From: an uncultured Clostridia bacterium
GTDB taxonomy: Bacteria > Bacillota > Clostridia > Oscillospirales > Oscillospiraceae
Assembly: GCA_947365965.1 (NCBI GenBank)
Contig: CANAZG010000011.1
Coordinates: forward strand, 1 to 52,277
Length of the DNA: 52,277 nt
Direction of reading: 5' to 3'
Part shown: piece by piece, positions 40,789 to 48,814 of the stretch
How positions within the stretch are numbered: the stretch's first letter is position 1
Layout: each line of letters starts with the position of its first letter
Translations under genes and position numbers: made by a program
The notes under the pieces: model-generated
What the model was told of the DNA's origin: nothing
Database searches by the model: none
Seen by the model: the letters and a program-made list of their open reading frames with translations, nothing else

Positions 40789-41616
40789 ATGTCAGAAAAG
40801 CAATTCGACAACAACCAGGAGCTGGAGCGGGTGCTCAGTCAGGTGTCCAACCAGCTGCGCGGCTCTCTGGGCAATATCTATCAGGCCCTCAACCGCATCG
40901 CGCCCATGGAGGTGCGGGAGGAGAACGGAGCCATTGACCGGGATGCGGCGGTGCTCTGCCAGAGCTACTACCGCATCCTGCGTCTGGCCAACAACCTCTC
41001 CGACGCGGCCTGTCTGGAGGGCCCCAGCGCCGCCCAGCTGCGCAACGGGGACATTGTGGGCCTGTGCCGGGACATTATGGACAGGGCCCGGCACCCGGCG
41101 GAGCTGCTGGGCATCCGGCTGGACTTCCGCTGTGAGAAGGACCGCCACACCATCGCAATGGACGGGGACCGGATTGAGCGGATGATGCTCAACCTGCTCT
41201 CCAACGCCTTCAAGTTTATCCGCAGGGACGAGAAGCTGGTGACCCTGGACGTGCGGGTAACCCGGGAGTGGGTGGAGCTCATCCTGATGGACACCGGCTG
41301 CGGCATCAGCCAGGAGCTGCTGGAGACGGTGTTTGACCGCTACCGCCACACCCAGCGCCTGGACCCGCCGCCCCACGGCCTGGGCCTGGGACTGCCGGTG
41401 TGCCGGAGGATCGCTCAGGAGCACGGCGGCGTGCTGCTGCTGACCAGCCAGGAGGGGGCGGGCACCACGGTCACCGTGTCCCTGCCCAACAGGCGCTCCA
41501 AGGTCCAGCAGATGAACACCTTCTACGTGGATCTGGGCGGCGGGTACAACCGGACCCTGGCGGAGCTGTCGGACGCCCTGCCCAGCAGGGCCTTCACCCA
41601 CCAGTATCTGGACTGA
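40789..41616 (+). CDS. Histidine-kinase-like ATPase lacking the phospho-acceptor histidine
   Basis: 275-residue soluble protein without membrane helices. The dimerisation-like helix reads QVSNQLRGSLGNIYQALN, where the usual S-H-E-L-R-x-P-L has Asn21 in place of histidine. The HATPase domain is well kept: N-box NLLSNAFKFI, G1 LMDTGCGIS, G2 GLGLGLPVC, and GAGTTVTVSLP near the end. A C-terminal extension of about 45 residues follows (YVDLGGGYNRTLAELSDALPSRAF). No response regulator is adjacent. It is co-transcribed with mnmA (seven-base gap), with ribosome site AGGAGGT. It could be a pseudokinase, an anti-sigma-type ATPase, or use another residue. Confidence 0.8.
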   Translation: MSEKQFDNNQELERVLSQVSNQLRGSLGNIYQALNRIAPMEVREENGAIDRDAAVLCQSYYRILRLANNLSDAACLEGPSAAQLRNGDIVGLCRDIMDRARHPAELLGIRLDFRCEKDRHTIAMDGDRIERMMLNLLSNAFKFIRRDEKLVTLDVRVTREWVELILMDTGCGISQELLETVFDRYRHTQRLDPPPHGLGLGLPVCRRIAQEHGGVLLLTSQEGAGTTVTVSLPNRRSKVQQMNTFYVDLGGGYNRTLAELSDALPSRAFTHQYLD

Positions 41617-41623
41617 GGCCGCC

Positions 41624-42706
41624 ATGGAGAGAGAGACGGTTCTGGTGGGCATGAGCGGCGGCGTGGACAGCGCGGCCGCGGCGGTTCTGCTCCAGGAGGC
41701 GGGGTACCGGGCCGTGGGCTGCACCCTGCGCCTCTACGACAATGGGGATATTGGCCGGGAGGGGAGCTGCTGCTCCCTGGAGGACGTGGAGGACGCCCGG
41801 TCCACGGCCCGGCGGCTGGGCATGGACTTCCACGTGTTCAACTTCAGCAGCCTCTTCCGGGAGCAGGTGATGGACCAGTTCGTGGCCGGATACCAGGCCG
41901 GGCGCACCCCCAACCCCTGCATTCAGTGCAACCGCCGGGTGAAGTTCGAGGCCCTGCTGCGCCGGGCGGACGATCTGGGGCTCCGCCGCATCGCCACCGG
42001 CCACTACGCCCGGGTGGACTGTGAGGGGGGCCGCTGGCGGCTCCTCCGGGGCAGGGACCGCCGCAAGGACCAGAGCTACGTGCTCTACCCCCTGTCCCAG
42101 GAGGTCCTCTCCCGGCTGCTGCTGCCGGTGGGGGAGTACGACAAGGCGTCGGTCCGGGCCCTGGCGGAGGCCCGGGGGCTGTGCCCCGCCCACAAGCCGG
42201 ACAGTCAGGATATCTGCTTTGTGCCGGATGGGGACTACCCCGCCTTTCTCCAGCGGTACGGCGGCTTGGCGCTGCGGGAGGGGGACTTTGTGGATACCCA
42301 GGGCCGGGTGCTGGGGCGGCACAGGGGGCTGCCCTGCTACACCACCGGGCAGCGCCGGGGGCTGGGCGTCAGCGCGGACCGGCCCCTGTACGTGGTGCGC
42401 AAGGACGCCGATTCCAACACCGTGGTGCTGGGGGACGAGGCGGCGCTCTACAGCGATACCGTGTGGGCGGAGGACTTCCACTGGGTGTCCCTGCCGCCCC
42501 AGACCGGCCCCCTGGCCGTGACCGCCAAGACCCGCTACAGCCAGACCGAGGCCGCCGCCACCCTCTACCCGGAGGAGAACGGCGCGGTGCGGGCGGTGTT
42601 TGACCAGCCCCAGCGGGCCGTGACCGCGGGCCAGTCCCTGGTGTGCTACCAGGGGGACGCGGTGGTGGGCGGCGGGGTAATCATCTCCCGGGAGAAGCCC
42701 TTCTGA
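41624..42706 (+). CDS. mnmA: tRNA-specific 2-thiouridylase MnmA
   Basis: Thiolates U34 of tRNA Lys, Glu and Gln in an ATP- and sulfur-carrier-dependent way. 360 residues. The PP-loop is GMSGGVDSA (9-17); the catalytic cysteines are Cys99 (NPCIQCN) and Cys198 (DSQDICFV). TGHYAR and the C-terminal beta-barrel (VTAKTRYSQTEAAATL, VVGGGVI) are present. The length is normal. The second gene of the operon with the kinase-like protein, it ends in the terminator at 42715-42745. Confidence 0.96.
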   Translation: MERETVLVGMSGGVDSAAAAVLLQEAGYRAVGCTLRLYDNGDIGREGSCCSLEDVEDARSTARRLGMDFHVFNFSSLFREQVMDQFVAGYQAGRTPNPCIQCNRRVKFEALLRRADDLGLRRIATGHYARVDCEGGRWRLLRGRDRRKDQSYVLYPLSQEVLSRLLLPVGEYDKASVRALAEARGLCPAHKPDSQDICFVPDGDYPAFLQRYGGLALREGDFVDTQGRVLGRHRGLPCYTTGQRRGLGVSADRPLYVVRKDADSNTVVLGDEAALYSDTVWAEDFHWVSLPPQTGPLAVTAKTRYSQTEAAATLYPEENGAVRAVFDQPQRAVTAGQSLVCYQGDAVVGGGVIISREKPF

Positions 42707-42714
42707 CAGTCTGC

Positions 42715-42745
42715 GCGGCCGGGCCTACTGCCCGGCCGCTTTTCC
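42715..42745 (+). terminator. Terminator of the mnmA operon
   Basis: Perfect 10-bp stem GCGGCCGGGC / GCCCGGCCGC followed by TTTTCC. Confidence 0.88.
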
Positions 42746-42797
42746 TGCCGGAGCCCGCAAAATATGGTATACTTAACCCCAAAGGGAGGCGGTGGAC

Positions 42798-43496
42798 ATG
42801 GAGCTGGCCGAACTGCTGGGAATCAAACCGGGGGTCACCGCCCTCATCGGCGGCGGCGGCAAGACCACAGCCATGTACCGGCTGGCCCGGGAGCTCCGGG
42901 GGACGGTGATCTGCTGCACCAGCGCCCGCATCCTGCCACCGTCCCACCTGCCGGTGCTGGCCGGGGACAGCCGGGCGGCGGTGAGACAGGCTCTGGCGGC
43001 GGCGGGCCGCGTCTGCCTGGGCCTGCCAGCGCCGGAGGGGAAGCTGGGCCCGCCGGCGCTGGACATAGCGGCGCTCCCCGCTCTGGCGGACTACGTGCTG
43101 GTGGAGGCCGACGGCTCCCGGGGCCTGCCGGTGAAGGCCCATCTGCCCCACGAGCCGGTAATCCCGGACTGCGCCGGGCAGACCGTTCTGCTGGTGGGGG
43201 CCTCCGGGTTCGGGCGGCCCATCCGGGAGGCGGTTCACCGGCCGGAGCGGTACTGCGCCCTGTCAGGGGCCTCCCCCGGTGAGCGGGTGACGCCCCAAAA
43301 TCTGGCGGCGGCGCTGACGGCGGAGGGGCTGGGGGACCGGGTGCTTGTCAACCAGGCGGACACGGCGGCGGCGCTGGACCTGGCCGGGGAGCTGGCGGCG
43401 CTGCTGTCCTGGCCGGTGTACGCCGGATCGCTGCAAGGGGGGAAATGGACATGCTTGTCGTCATGCGGGGGGGCGGGGATATCGCCACCGGCATAG
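42798..43496 (+). CDS. yqeC: Selenium cofactor biosynthesis protein YqeC
   Basis: 232-residue P-loop protein with TALIGGGGKTTAMYRLA (Walker A) near residue 20 and VLVEADGSRGLPVKAH (Walker-B-like plus DGSRG signature) near residue 112, typical of YqeC. It is associated with maturation of selenium-containing molybdenum hydroxylases. The start is the ATG at 42798 (MELAELLG), eight bases from GGGAGG; the GTG at 42792 is too close to that site. A -10 TATACT at 42768-42773 marks its promoter. Its end overlaps yqeB by 52 bases, so the last 17 or so residues are encoded in overlapping frames. First gene of yqeC-yqeB-selD. Confidence 0.88.
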   Translation: MELAELLGIKPGVTALIGGGGKTTAMYRLARELRGTVICCTSARILPPSHLPVLAGDSRAAVRQALAAAGRVCLGLPAPEGKLGPPALDIAALPALADYVLVEADGSRGLPVKAHLPHEPVIPDCAGQTVLLVGASGFGRPIREAVHRPERYCALSGASPGERVTPQNLAAALTAEGLGDRVLVNQADTAAALDLAGELAALLSWPVYAGSLQGGKWTCLSSCGGAGISPPA

Positions 43497-44290
43497 CCCT
43501 GCGGCTCTGCCGCAGCCATATGGCGGTGGTCATCTGCGAGCTGCCAGCGCCCACGTCTATCCGCCGCACGGTCTCCTTCTCCGAGGCCCTGCGGCTGGGG
43601 GTAACGGCGGTGGAGGGGGTGACGGCCCGCCGGGCGGCCCCGGAGGAGATCCCGGCGCTGCTGGAGCGGGGGGAGATCCCCGTGCTGGCGGACCCGGCGG
43701 GGGACTGCATCCGGCGTCTGGCCCCGGACGCGGTGGTGGACGCGGTGCTGGCCAAGCGGAACCTGGGCACCACCATGGACATGGCTCCGGCGGTGGTGGC
43801 CGCCGGGCCGGGCTTCACCGCCGGGGTGGACTGCCACGCCGTGGTGGAGACCATGCGGGGCCACTACCTGGGCCGGGTTATTTACGAGGGCGCCGCCCTG
43901 CCCAACACCGCCGTGCCCGGCCTCATCGGCGGCTTTGCCGGGGAGCGGGTGCTCCGGGCTCCGGCGGACGGCCTTTTTCGCGGCGTGAGGGAAATCGGAG
44001 AGACGGTGCTGCCGGGGGACGTGGTTGGATACGTGGACGGCGCGCCCATGGCGTGCACCATCGGCGGCGTGCTGCGGGGTCTGCTGGCGGACGGCGTGGC
44101 GGTCCATCGGGGGATGAAGTGCGGCGACGTGGACCCCCGCTGCGAGGCGGACCACTGCTTCTGCGCCTCGGATAAGGCCCTGGCCGTGGGCGGCGGTGTG
44201 TTGGAGGCCATACTGCATCTATATACGATACAAGGGAAAACGCCTTCTTTTCTTTGTGAACAAAGAAAAGAAGCAAAAGAAAAACTTTAG
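43445..44290 (+). CDS. yqeB: Selenium-dependent molybdenum cofactor biosynthesis protein YqeB
   Basis: 281 residues of the YqeB/EF2563 family. The N-terminal Rossmann-like start is MLVVMRGGGDIATGIALRL. It is followed by ADPAGDCI, DAVLAKRNLGTTMDMAP and VVETMRGHYLGRV. The lipoyl-like C-terminal part reads VLPGDVVGYVDG, CTIGGVLRGLL and GDVDPR. Together with YqeC and SelD it is thought to install labile selenium on molybdenum hydroxylases such as the enzyme at 10250-12805. The ribosome site AAGGGGGGAA is inside yqeC. The last 15 or so residues (from about FLCEQRKEAKEKL) come from repeat B copy 1 running into the gene, so the C-terminus looks extended or replaced. Confidence 0.88.
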   Translation: MDMLVVMRGGGDIATGIALRLCRSHMAVVICELPAPTSIRRTVSFSEALRLGVTAVEGVTARRAAPEEIPALLERGEIPVLADPAGDCIRRLAPDAVVDAVLAKRNLGTTMDMAPAVVAAGPGFTAGVDCHAVVETMRGHYLGRVIYEGAALPNTAVPGLIGGFAGERVLRAPADGLFRGVREIGETVLPGDVVGYVDGAPMACTIGGVLRGLLADGVAVHRGMKCGDVDPRCEADHCFCASDKALAVGGGVLEAILHLYTIQGKTPSFLCEQRKEAKEKL

Positions 44291-44389
44291 AGGCGTTTCC
44301 ACAGGCTGCCGGCGGCTCCATCGCGGCCCTGCCTATGCACCGGCAGTCCGTCGACCACGTCTAAAGTTCTTTTTTCTTCTTTTTCTTTC
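44245..44389. repeat. Repeat family B, copy 1 (MITE-like)
   Basis: The A-rich left end (TTCTTTTCTTTGTGAACAAA, then AAAAGAAAAACTTTAGAGGC) mirrors the right end (TCTAAAGTTCTTTTTTCTTC). The centre holds CTGCCGG / CCGGCAG. It matches copy 2 at 52074-52222 in both ends and centre. It overlaps the end of yqeB and fills the gap before selD. Confidence 0.75.
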
Positions 44390-44427
44390 AAGAAAAAGAA
44401 GAAAACAGAGAAAAAACCGGAGGACTT

Positions 44428-45465
44428 ATGGAAAACGAAGTAAAGCTGACCAAGCTGGCCAAGTGCGCCGGCTGCGGAGCCAAGGTGGGGGCCGGGGTGC
44501 TGGCCCAGCTGCTGGACGGCATCAAGGTGCACAGCGACCCCAACTTGCTGGTGGGATTTGACAAGAGCGACGACGCGTCGGTATACCGGGTCAGCGACGA
44601 GCTGGCCCTGGTGCAGACGGTGGACTTCTTCCCCCCCATTGCCGACGATCCCTACCTCTTTGGCCAGATTGCGGCCACCAACGCCCTGAGCGACGTGTAC
44701 GCCATGGGCGGGGAGCCCAAGCTGGCGCTGAACCTCATGTGCGTACCCAAGGACATGCCCGGCGAGGCGGTCCACCAGATGCTCCGGGGCGGATACGACA
44801 AGGTGTACGAGGCGGGCTGCCTCATCACCGGCGGCCACAGCATCTTTGACGACGAGCCCAAGTACGGACTGGCGGTGACCGGGTTTGTCCACCCGGACCG
44901 GGTGCTGACCAACAGCGGGGCCCAGGCCGGGGACGTGCTGCTGCTGACCAAGCCCCTGGGCATCGGCGTGCTGTCCACGGCCCACAAGGGGGAGCTGGCC
45001 TCCCCGGAGGGCATCGATCTGGCTTACCGCCTGATGACCACCTTGAACAAGAGCGCCCGGGACAGTATGGTCAAGTACCGGGTCCACGCCTGCACCGACG
45101 TCACCGGCTTCGCCCTTATGGGCCACCTGCTGGAGATGGCCCAGGGCAGCGACATGCAGGCGGTGGTCCATGTGGATGAGGTGGACATGATCCCGGAGGC
45201 CCTGGAGCTGGCCAAGATGGGCGTGCTGCCCGAGGGCATGTACCGCAACCGCACCTTCGCCCAGTCCTCCGTGGACATGGGGGACACCCCCCTGTACAAG
45301 CAGGACGTGCTCTTTGACCCCCAGACCGCCGGCGGCCTGCTCATCGCCGTGGACCGGGACGATGCGGACGCACTCCTCCGTGACCTGACGGGGAACGTCC
45401 CCAGCGCCCAGCGCATCGGTGAGATCCAGCCCTACGAGGGGGGCGCCCGGATCCTCCTGCGGTAA
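44428..45465 (+). CDS. selD: Selenide, water dikinase (selenophosphate synthase)
   Basis: Makes selenophosphate from selenide and ATP. 345 residues. The glycine-rich N-terminal catalytic site is CAGCGAK with Cys16 and Lys19 (E. coli Cys17 and Lys20). The position is cysteine, encoded TGC, not selenocysteine. LVQTVDFFPPIADDPYLFGQIAATNALSDVYAMGG, LLLTKPLGIGVL and TDVTGFALMGHLLEM are typical. The ribosome site CCGGAGGA is near. No selA, selB or tRNA-Sec is in the window, so its evident local purpose is the YqeB/YqeC selenium cofactor route, though selenoproteins may be made from genes elsewhere. Repeat B sits between it and yqeB. Confidence 0.96.
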   Translation: MENEVKLTKLAKCAGCGAKVGAGVLAQLLDGIKVHSDPNLLVGFDKSDDASVYRVSDELALVQTVDFFPPIADDPYLFGQIAATNALSDVYAMGGEPKLALNLMCVPKDMPGEAVHQMLRGGYDKVYEAGCLITGGHSIFDDEPKYGLAVTGFVHPDRVLTNSGAQAGDVLLLTKPLGIGVLSTAHKGELASPEGIDLAYRLMTTLNKSARDSMVKYRVHACTDVTGFALMGHLLEMAQGSDMQAVVHVDEVDMIPEALELAKMGVLPEGMYRNRTFAQSSVDMGDTPLYKQDVLFDPQTAGGLLIAVDRDDADALLRDLTGNVPSAQRIGEIQPYEGGARILLR

Positions 45466-45473
45466 ATTCTCCC

Positions 45474-45529
45474 TCAAAAAAAGACCCCCGGCGCGGAGAC
45501 CAGAAAGTCTGGCCTCCGCGCCGGGTTTG
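45474..45529. terminator. Bidirectional terminator between selD and the TraX-like gene
   Basis: Perfect 12-bp stem CCCGGCGCGGAG (45487-45498) / CTCCGCGCCGGG (45514-45525), with an A-run to the left and TTTGTTCTGTTT to the right; it serves both convergent genes. Confidence 0.88.
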
Positions 45530-45535
45530 TTCTGT

Positions 45536-46267
45536 TTACGCCGCCCACTGGAGCGCCATGCGGATGAGCCACAGGGCCGTGATGTGGGCCGGGTAGTAGA
45601 TGTAGAAGAACCACTTGCTGAGGGGCCCCCGCCGCTGCGCGCGCCTGCCGTTGTAGAAAACCAGCACCGCCGCCGCAGAGGCGGCGATCCCCAGTATGGC
45701 GTAAAAGCTGTGGAGGAGGGCGCTGCCCACGCCGGCGTCCATGTATCCCGGGATGTTCAGCAGCCAGAAGATCCCGGCCACTGCGGCGTAGGCCAGGACC
45801 TGGCGGCGGGGCTGACCCTCCCCCCGCTTGAGCAGAACGGCCCCCAGGGGCAGCATGAAGGACCAGTCGCAGACGCAGGAGACGAGGAACAGCCCGAAGA
45901 TGGACAGTCTCCGCTTCCAGGGCGCCATGGCGCTGTCCATGATGCACAGGATGAGAAAGCAGATCAGCAGGGTGAACAGCACGTTGAACTGGTAGAACCC
46001 CAGGGCCAGCACGTAGGGGATCTGGGAGAGGAGGGCGAACGCCAGCAGCCGCATGGCGTAGTCCTTTCTGGAGCGGGTATAGCGGTAGCCCTCCACCAGG
46101 AAGAAGCACATGGTCATGGCCGTGAAGTAGCCGATATCCTGGAAGACCTCGCACAGAACGGTCCCCGGCGTCAGGAACACGTGGGCAAAGTGGTTGAGGG
46201 TCATGGTGACGACGGCCAGCAGCTTGATCTGATCCCTGTTGAGGATTTTGCAGTTTTCCAGCGTCAT
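45536..46267 (-). CDS. TraX family membrane protein
   Basis: 243 residues, about seven membrane helices. The TraX signatures are QIKLLAVVTMTLNHFAHVF at the N-terminus, CFFLVEGYRYTRSRKDYAMRLL, and the C-terminal SKWFFYIYYPAHITALWLI. TraX of the F plasmid acetylates pilin; chromosomal Firmicute members are of unknown substrate and probably act as membrane acyltransferases. No conjugation genes are nearby. It has its own promoter (46301-46328) and shares the terminator at 45474-45529 with selD. Confidence 0.9.
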   Translation of the reverse strand: MTLENCKILNRDQIKLLAVVTMTLNHFAHVFLTPGTVLCEVFQDIGYFTAMTMCFFLVEGYRYTRSRKDYAMRLLAFALLSQIPYVLALGFYQFNVLFTLLICFLILCIMDSAMAPWKRRLSIFGLFLVSCVCDWSFMLPLGAVLLKRGEGQPRRQVLAYAAVAGIFWLLNIPGYMDAGVGSALLHSFYAILGIAASAAAVLVFYNGRRAQRRGPLSKWFFYIYYPAHITALWLIRMALQWAA

Positions 46268-46300
46268 AGGAAGCGCCTCCCTTTCCCGTATTTGTTCTAA

Positions 46301-46328
46301 AGTATATCACCAGCTGAAGCAATGTCAA
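46301..46328 (-). promoter_or_regulatory. Promoter of the TraX-like gene
   Basis: Minus strand -35 TTGACA (46323-46328), 16-base spacer, -10 TATACT (46301-46306). Confidence 0.8.
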
Positions 46329-46346
46329 CCCCCATCCGCCGGATGG

Positions 46347-46382
46347 CCCGGGGCCGCCGGAGACGCTCCCGGCGGCCCCGGG
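46347..46382 (-). terminator. GC-rich hairpin ending the ABC transporter operon
   Basis: Stem CCCGGGGCCGCCGG / CCGGCGGCCCCGGG, eight bases past the stop at 46390. U-tract absent. Confidence 0.6.
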
Positions 46383-46389
46383 CTATGCG

Positions 46390-46620
46390 CTATTGAAACA
46401 CGAACGAGTTGGTGACGCTCATGACGATCACGCCGGCGGCCGCGGCCAGCAGCAGCAGGCCCGGGGCCCGCAGGGCCCACTGGTACCGGGGCGCGTCTCG
46501 GCCGCCGTCGGGCCGGCGCTGGTGGAGCATCCACCACAGGGGACGGCTGAACCCCAGGAGCAGCGTGCCGGCCATGAGGCACAGCATTCCAAAGACTAAC
46601 AGGATATCCACGCGGTCCAT
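46390..46620 (-). CDS. Small two-helix membrane protein, unknown
   Basis: 76 residues with hydrophobic segments at about 6-24 and 52-70, separated by a basic loop (HQRRPDGGRDAPRYQW). The ribosome site AAGGAGGG is good. It is the last gene of the leftward ABC transporter operon, so it may be an accessory subunit or regulator of that transporter. The family is not recognised. Confidence 0.65.
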   Translation of the reverse strand: MDRVDILLVFGMLCLMAGTLLLGFSRPLWWMLHQRRPDGGRDAPRYQWALRAPGLLLLAAAAGVIVMSVTNSFVFQ

Positions 46621-46635
46621 TCTGAACCCTCCTTT

Positions 46636-46737
46636 TTATTTCTCATGTGATCTGTCCTCCCGGCCCCTCCGGAGCCGGTTGAGCCAGCTCCCCAGCAGCA
46701 GGGCCGCCGCCAGAAGAAGCACGGTCCATTTGTTCAT
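46636..46737 (-). CDS. Possible 33-residue single-helix membrane peptide
   Basis: Reads MNKWTVLLLAAALLLGSWLN and then a very basic tail (RLRRGREDR). One membrane helix with positive-inside topology. It starts five bases after the permease stop and ends 16 bases before the next gene, with GAGGGC before its ATG. Size and position fit a transporter-associated small protein, but the ribosome site is modest and no homolog was checked. Confidence 0.45.
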   Translation of the reverse strand: MNKWTVLLLAAALLLGSWLNRLRRGREDRSHEK

Positions 46738-46741
46738 GCCC

Positions 46742-48814
46742 TCACCGCTCCACGATCTTGTAGTAGGTCCGGGCCGTCAGCAGGTACACCGCGCCGTACA
46801 CCAGGAAGAACACCAGCACCGTGCCCAGGGTGCACAGAGCCGTGAGGGGCGTGTTGTGGAGGTAGAGCAGGGTCAGCAGCTTCTCCACCATGTTGAAGTC
46901 AAAGACAATGTGGATGGCCGCCACAATGATGGGCAGGAAGAACACCATGAGGATCTGACTGTGGATGGATCTCTTGACCTCGCTGCGGCTCAGGCCCACC
47001 TTCTGCATGATCTCGAATCGCGCCTTGTCCTCGTAGCCCTCGCTGACCTGCTTGTAGTAGATCATCAGCACCGTGGCCATCAGGAAGATGAACCCCAGGA
47101 AGATGCCCAGGAACAGGAATCCGCCCGCCATGGCGTAGCTCTCCGCCGCGCCGTCGGAGCGCAGGTTCCAGGAGCAGGCGTACCAGCTGCCCGTGCCGTT
47201 GTAGAAGCCGCTGTCCTCGATGGCCTCCATGTGCCGGCTCTGCATCCGGTAGAGCGCCTCCTCGCTGCCGTCCACATCAATGGCGGCGCACCAGTGCAGG
47301 GCGGACCAGTCGTCCACATAGGCCGCCGCCTGCTTCTCCCACAGCGCGGTCACCGCCGCCTCGTCCCGCACCACGATGGTCACCATCTGGGCGATCTGCG
47401 GGTCCTGGGTGGGGTTGCTCTGGAGCTTCCGGACAATGGGCAGGGTGGACCGGTCCACCTCCCGCCCCTCCCCGGGGATGACCCAGCGGATGGTCATCTC
47501 GTCGCCCTCCACGCCGTAGGCAGCAATCTCCCCATCCTGAAGAGAGAGCGAATCCCCGGCGGCTTTGTTGTACTGCTCCTGGGTGATGCAGGTGATGGAG
47601 ACGACAGCCCCTGCGGCGTCCTGGGCGAATCTGTCTGTGGTGTAGGTTCCGTCCTTCAGCAGCCCCGCGCCGAAGCCGAACCGGGTGTACGTGTTCACAT
47701 CAGTGACGGACAGACCCTGGCTCTCAATAAAGCCTGTCTGGAGGGACAGCATGGCCTCCGGGTCAAAGGGGGTCCAGTCCTCCCCGCTGTCCGCCGTGGG
47801 CCGGGGGAAGTAGCGCACGGCCACATTGACATCCCCGGGATACTGCTCCCGGACAATATCCTCCGTGCCCAGGTACAGGGACAGGGTGCCGGAGAGCATG
47901 ACCATCACCATGGTGCACAGGATGCAGATGTTGGCCAGGCCCATGGCGTTCTGCTTCATGCGGTGGAGCATACCGGACACGCCGATGAAGTGGCTGGTCT
48001 GATAGTAAAACCGCTTGCTGCGCCGCAGGGCCTTGAGCACAAAGATGCTCACCGCCGTGAACAGGCAGTAGGTGCCCACGATCACCAGAAACACCGCCAC
48101 AAAGTAGAGCATGAGCGCGTCCACGCCGGTGCGGGTGGAGATGGCGATATAGTAGCCGGTCCCCAGGGCGAGGACGCCCAGAAGGGTCATGAGCCACCGG
48201 GTCTTGGGCTCCCGCTCCCCGGCGCTGGCGCTGTGGAGCAGCTCGATGGGCTTGGACAGGCGGACCTTGTTCAGGTTGCCCAGCAGCACCAGCAGCAGCA
48301 TCCCGGAGAACATGCCGGCGGTGAGAATCATGCCGGACCAGGAGATATAGAACCCGAAGGGCGCGGGCATGAACAGCACCTTGTGCAGGCACAGGTTCAC
48401 CAGCTTGTGGAAGACCAGCCCCGCGGCCAGTCCGCCCAGGATGCCCGCCGCGCCCACGTACAGGGTCTCGTACACCAGCACCAGGGCGATGTGGCGCTTG
48501 CCCATGCCCAGGATGTTGTACAGGCCCAGCTCCTTTTTCCGCTGCTTCATGAGAAAGCCGTTGATGTAGTTCACAAAGATGAAGGAGAAAAAGAAGGCGA
48601 TGACCATGCCGATGGACATGAAGGCCTCCACGTACATATGCGCGTTGGGCCGGCCCGGGGCGATATCCTTCACGCCCGGGTCGCTCACCAAGGCGGACAT
48701 GATATACACCGCCGCCACGTTCCCGATGAGGGCCAGGATATAGGGGAGGTAGAATTTCCGGCTGTTGCGGATGCTCTGGAAGGCCAGCTTGGGGAAAAGA
48801 GAGGAATTACCCAT
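46742..48814 (-). CDS. ABC transporter permease, BceB type (FtsX family)
   Basis: 690 residues with about ten membrane helices. The first FtsX unit includes LGLYNILGMGKRHIALVLVYE. A large extracytoplasmic domain (about 330-570) lies between helices 7 and 8, and a second FtsX unit (QVSEGYEDKARFEIMQKVGLSRSEVKRSI) follows near the C-terminus. This is the layout of BceB-type permeases that protect against or sense peptide antibiotics targeting lipid II cycle intermediates. It overlaps the ATPase gene by eight bases. The usual partner histidine kinase and response regulator are not adjacent, but a BceR-type operator is upstream of the operon. Confidence 0.9.
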   Translation of the reverse strand: MGNSSLFPKLAFQSIRNSRKFYLPYILALIGNVAAVYIMSALVSDPGVKDIAPGRPNAHMYVEAFMSIGMVIAFFFSFIFVNYINGFLMKQRKKELGLYNILGMGKRHIALVLVYETLYVGAAGILGGLAAGLVFHKLVNLCLHKVLFMPAPFGFYISWSGMILTAGMFSGMLLLVLLGNLNKVRLSKPIELLHSASAGEREPKTRWLMTLLGVLALGTGYYIAISTRTGVDALMLYFVAVFLVIVGTYCLFTAVSIFVLKALRRSKRFYYQTSHFIGVSGMLHRMKQNAMGLANICILCTMVMVMLSGTLSLYLGTEDIVREQYPGDVNVAVRYFPRPTADSGEDWTPFDPEAMLSLQTGFIESQGLSVTDVNTYTRFGFGAGLLKDGTYTTDRFAQDAAGAVVSITCITQEQYNKAAGDSLSLQDGEIAAYGVEGDEMTIRWVIPGEGREVDRSTLPIVRKLQSNPTQDPQIAQMVTIVVRDEAAVTALWEKQAAAYVDDWSALHWCAAIDVDGSEEALYRMQSRHMEAIEDSGFYNGTGSWYACSWNLRSDGAAESYAMAGGFLFLGIFLGFIFLMATVLMIYYKQVSEGYEDKARFEIMQKVGLSRSEVKRSIHSQILMVFFLPIIVAAIHIVFDFNMVEKLLTLLYLHNTPLTALCTLGTVLVFFLVYGAVYLLTARTYYKIVER

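Noticed and set aside
44428-45465. SelD considered as a selenoprotein with in-frame TGA
   Set aside because: The catalytic position is encoded TGC (Cys16) and the frame has no internal TGA.
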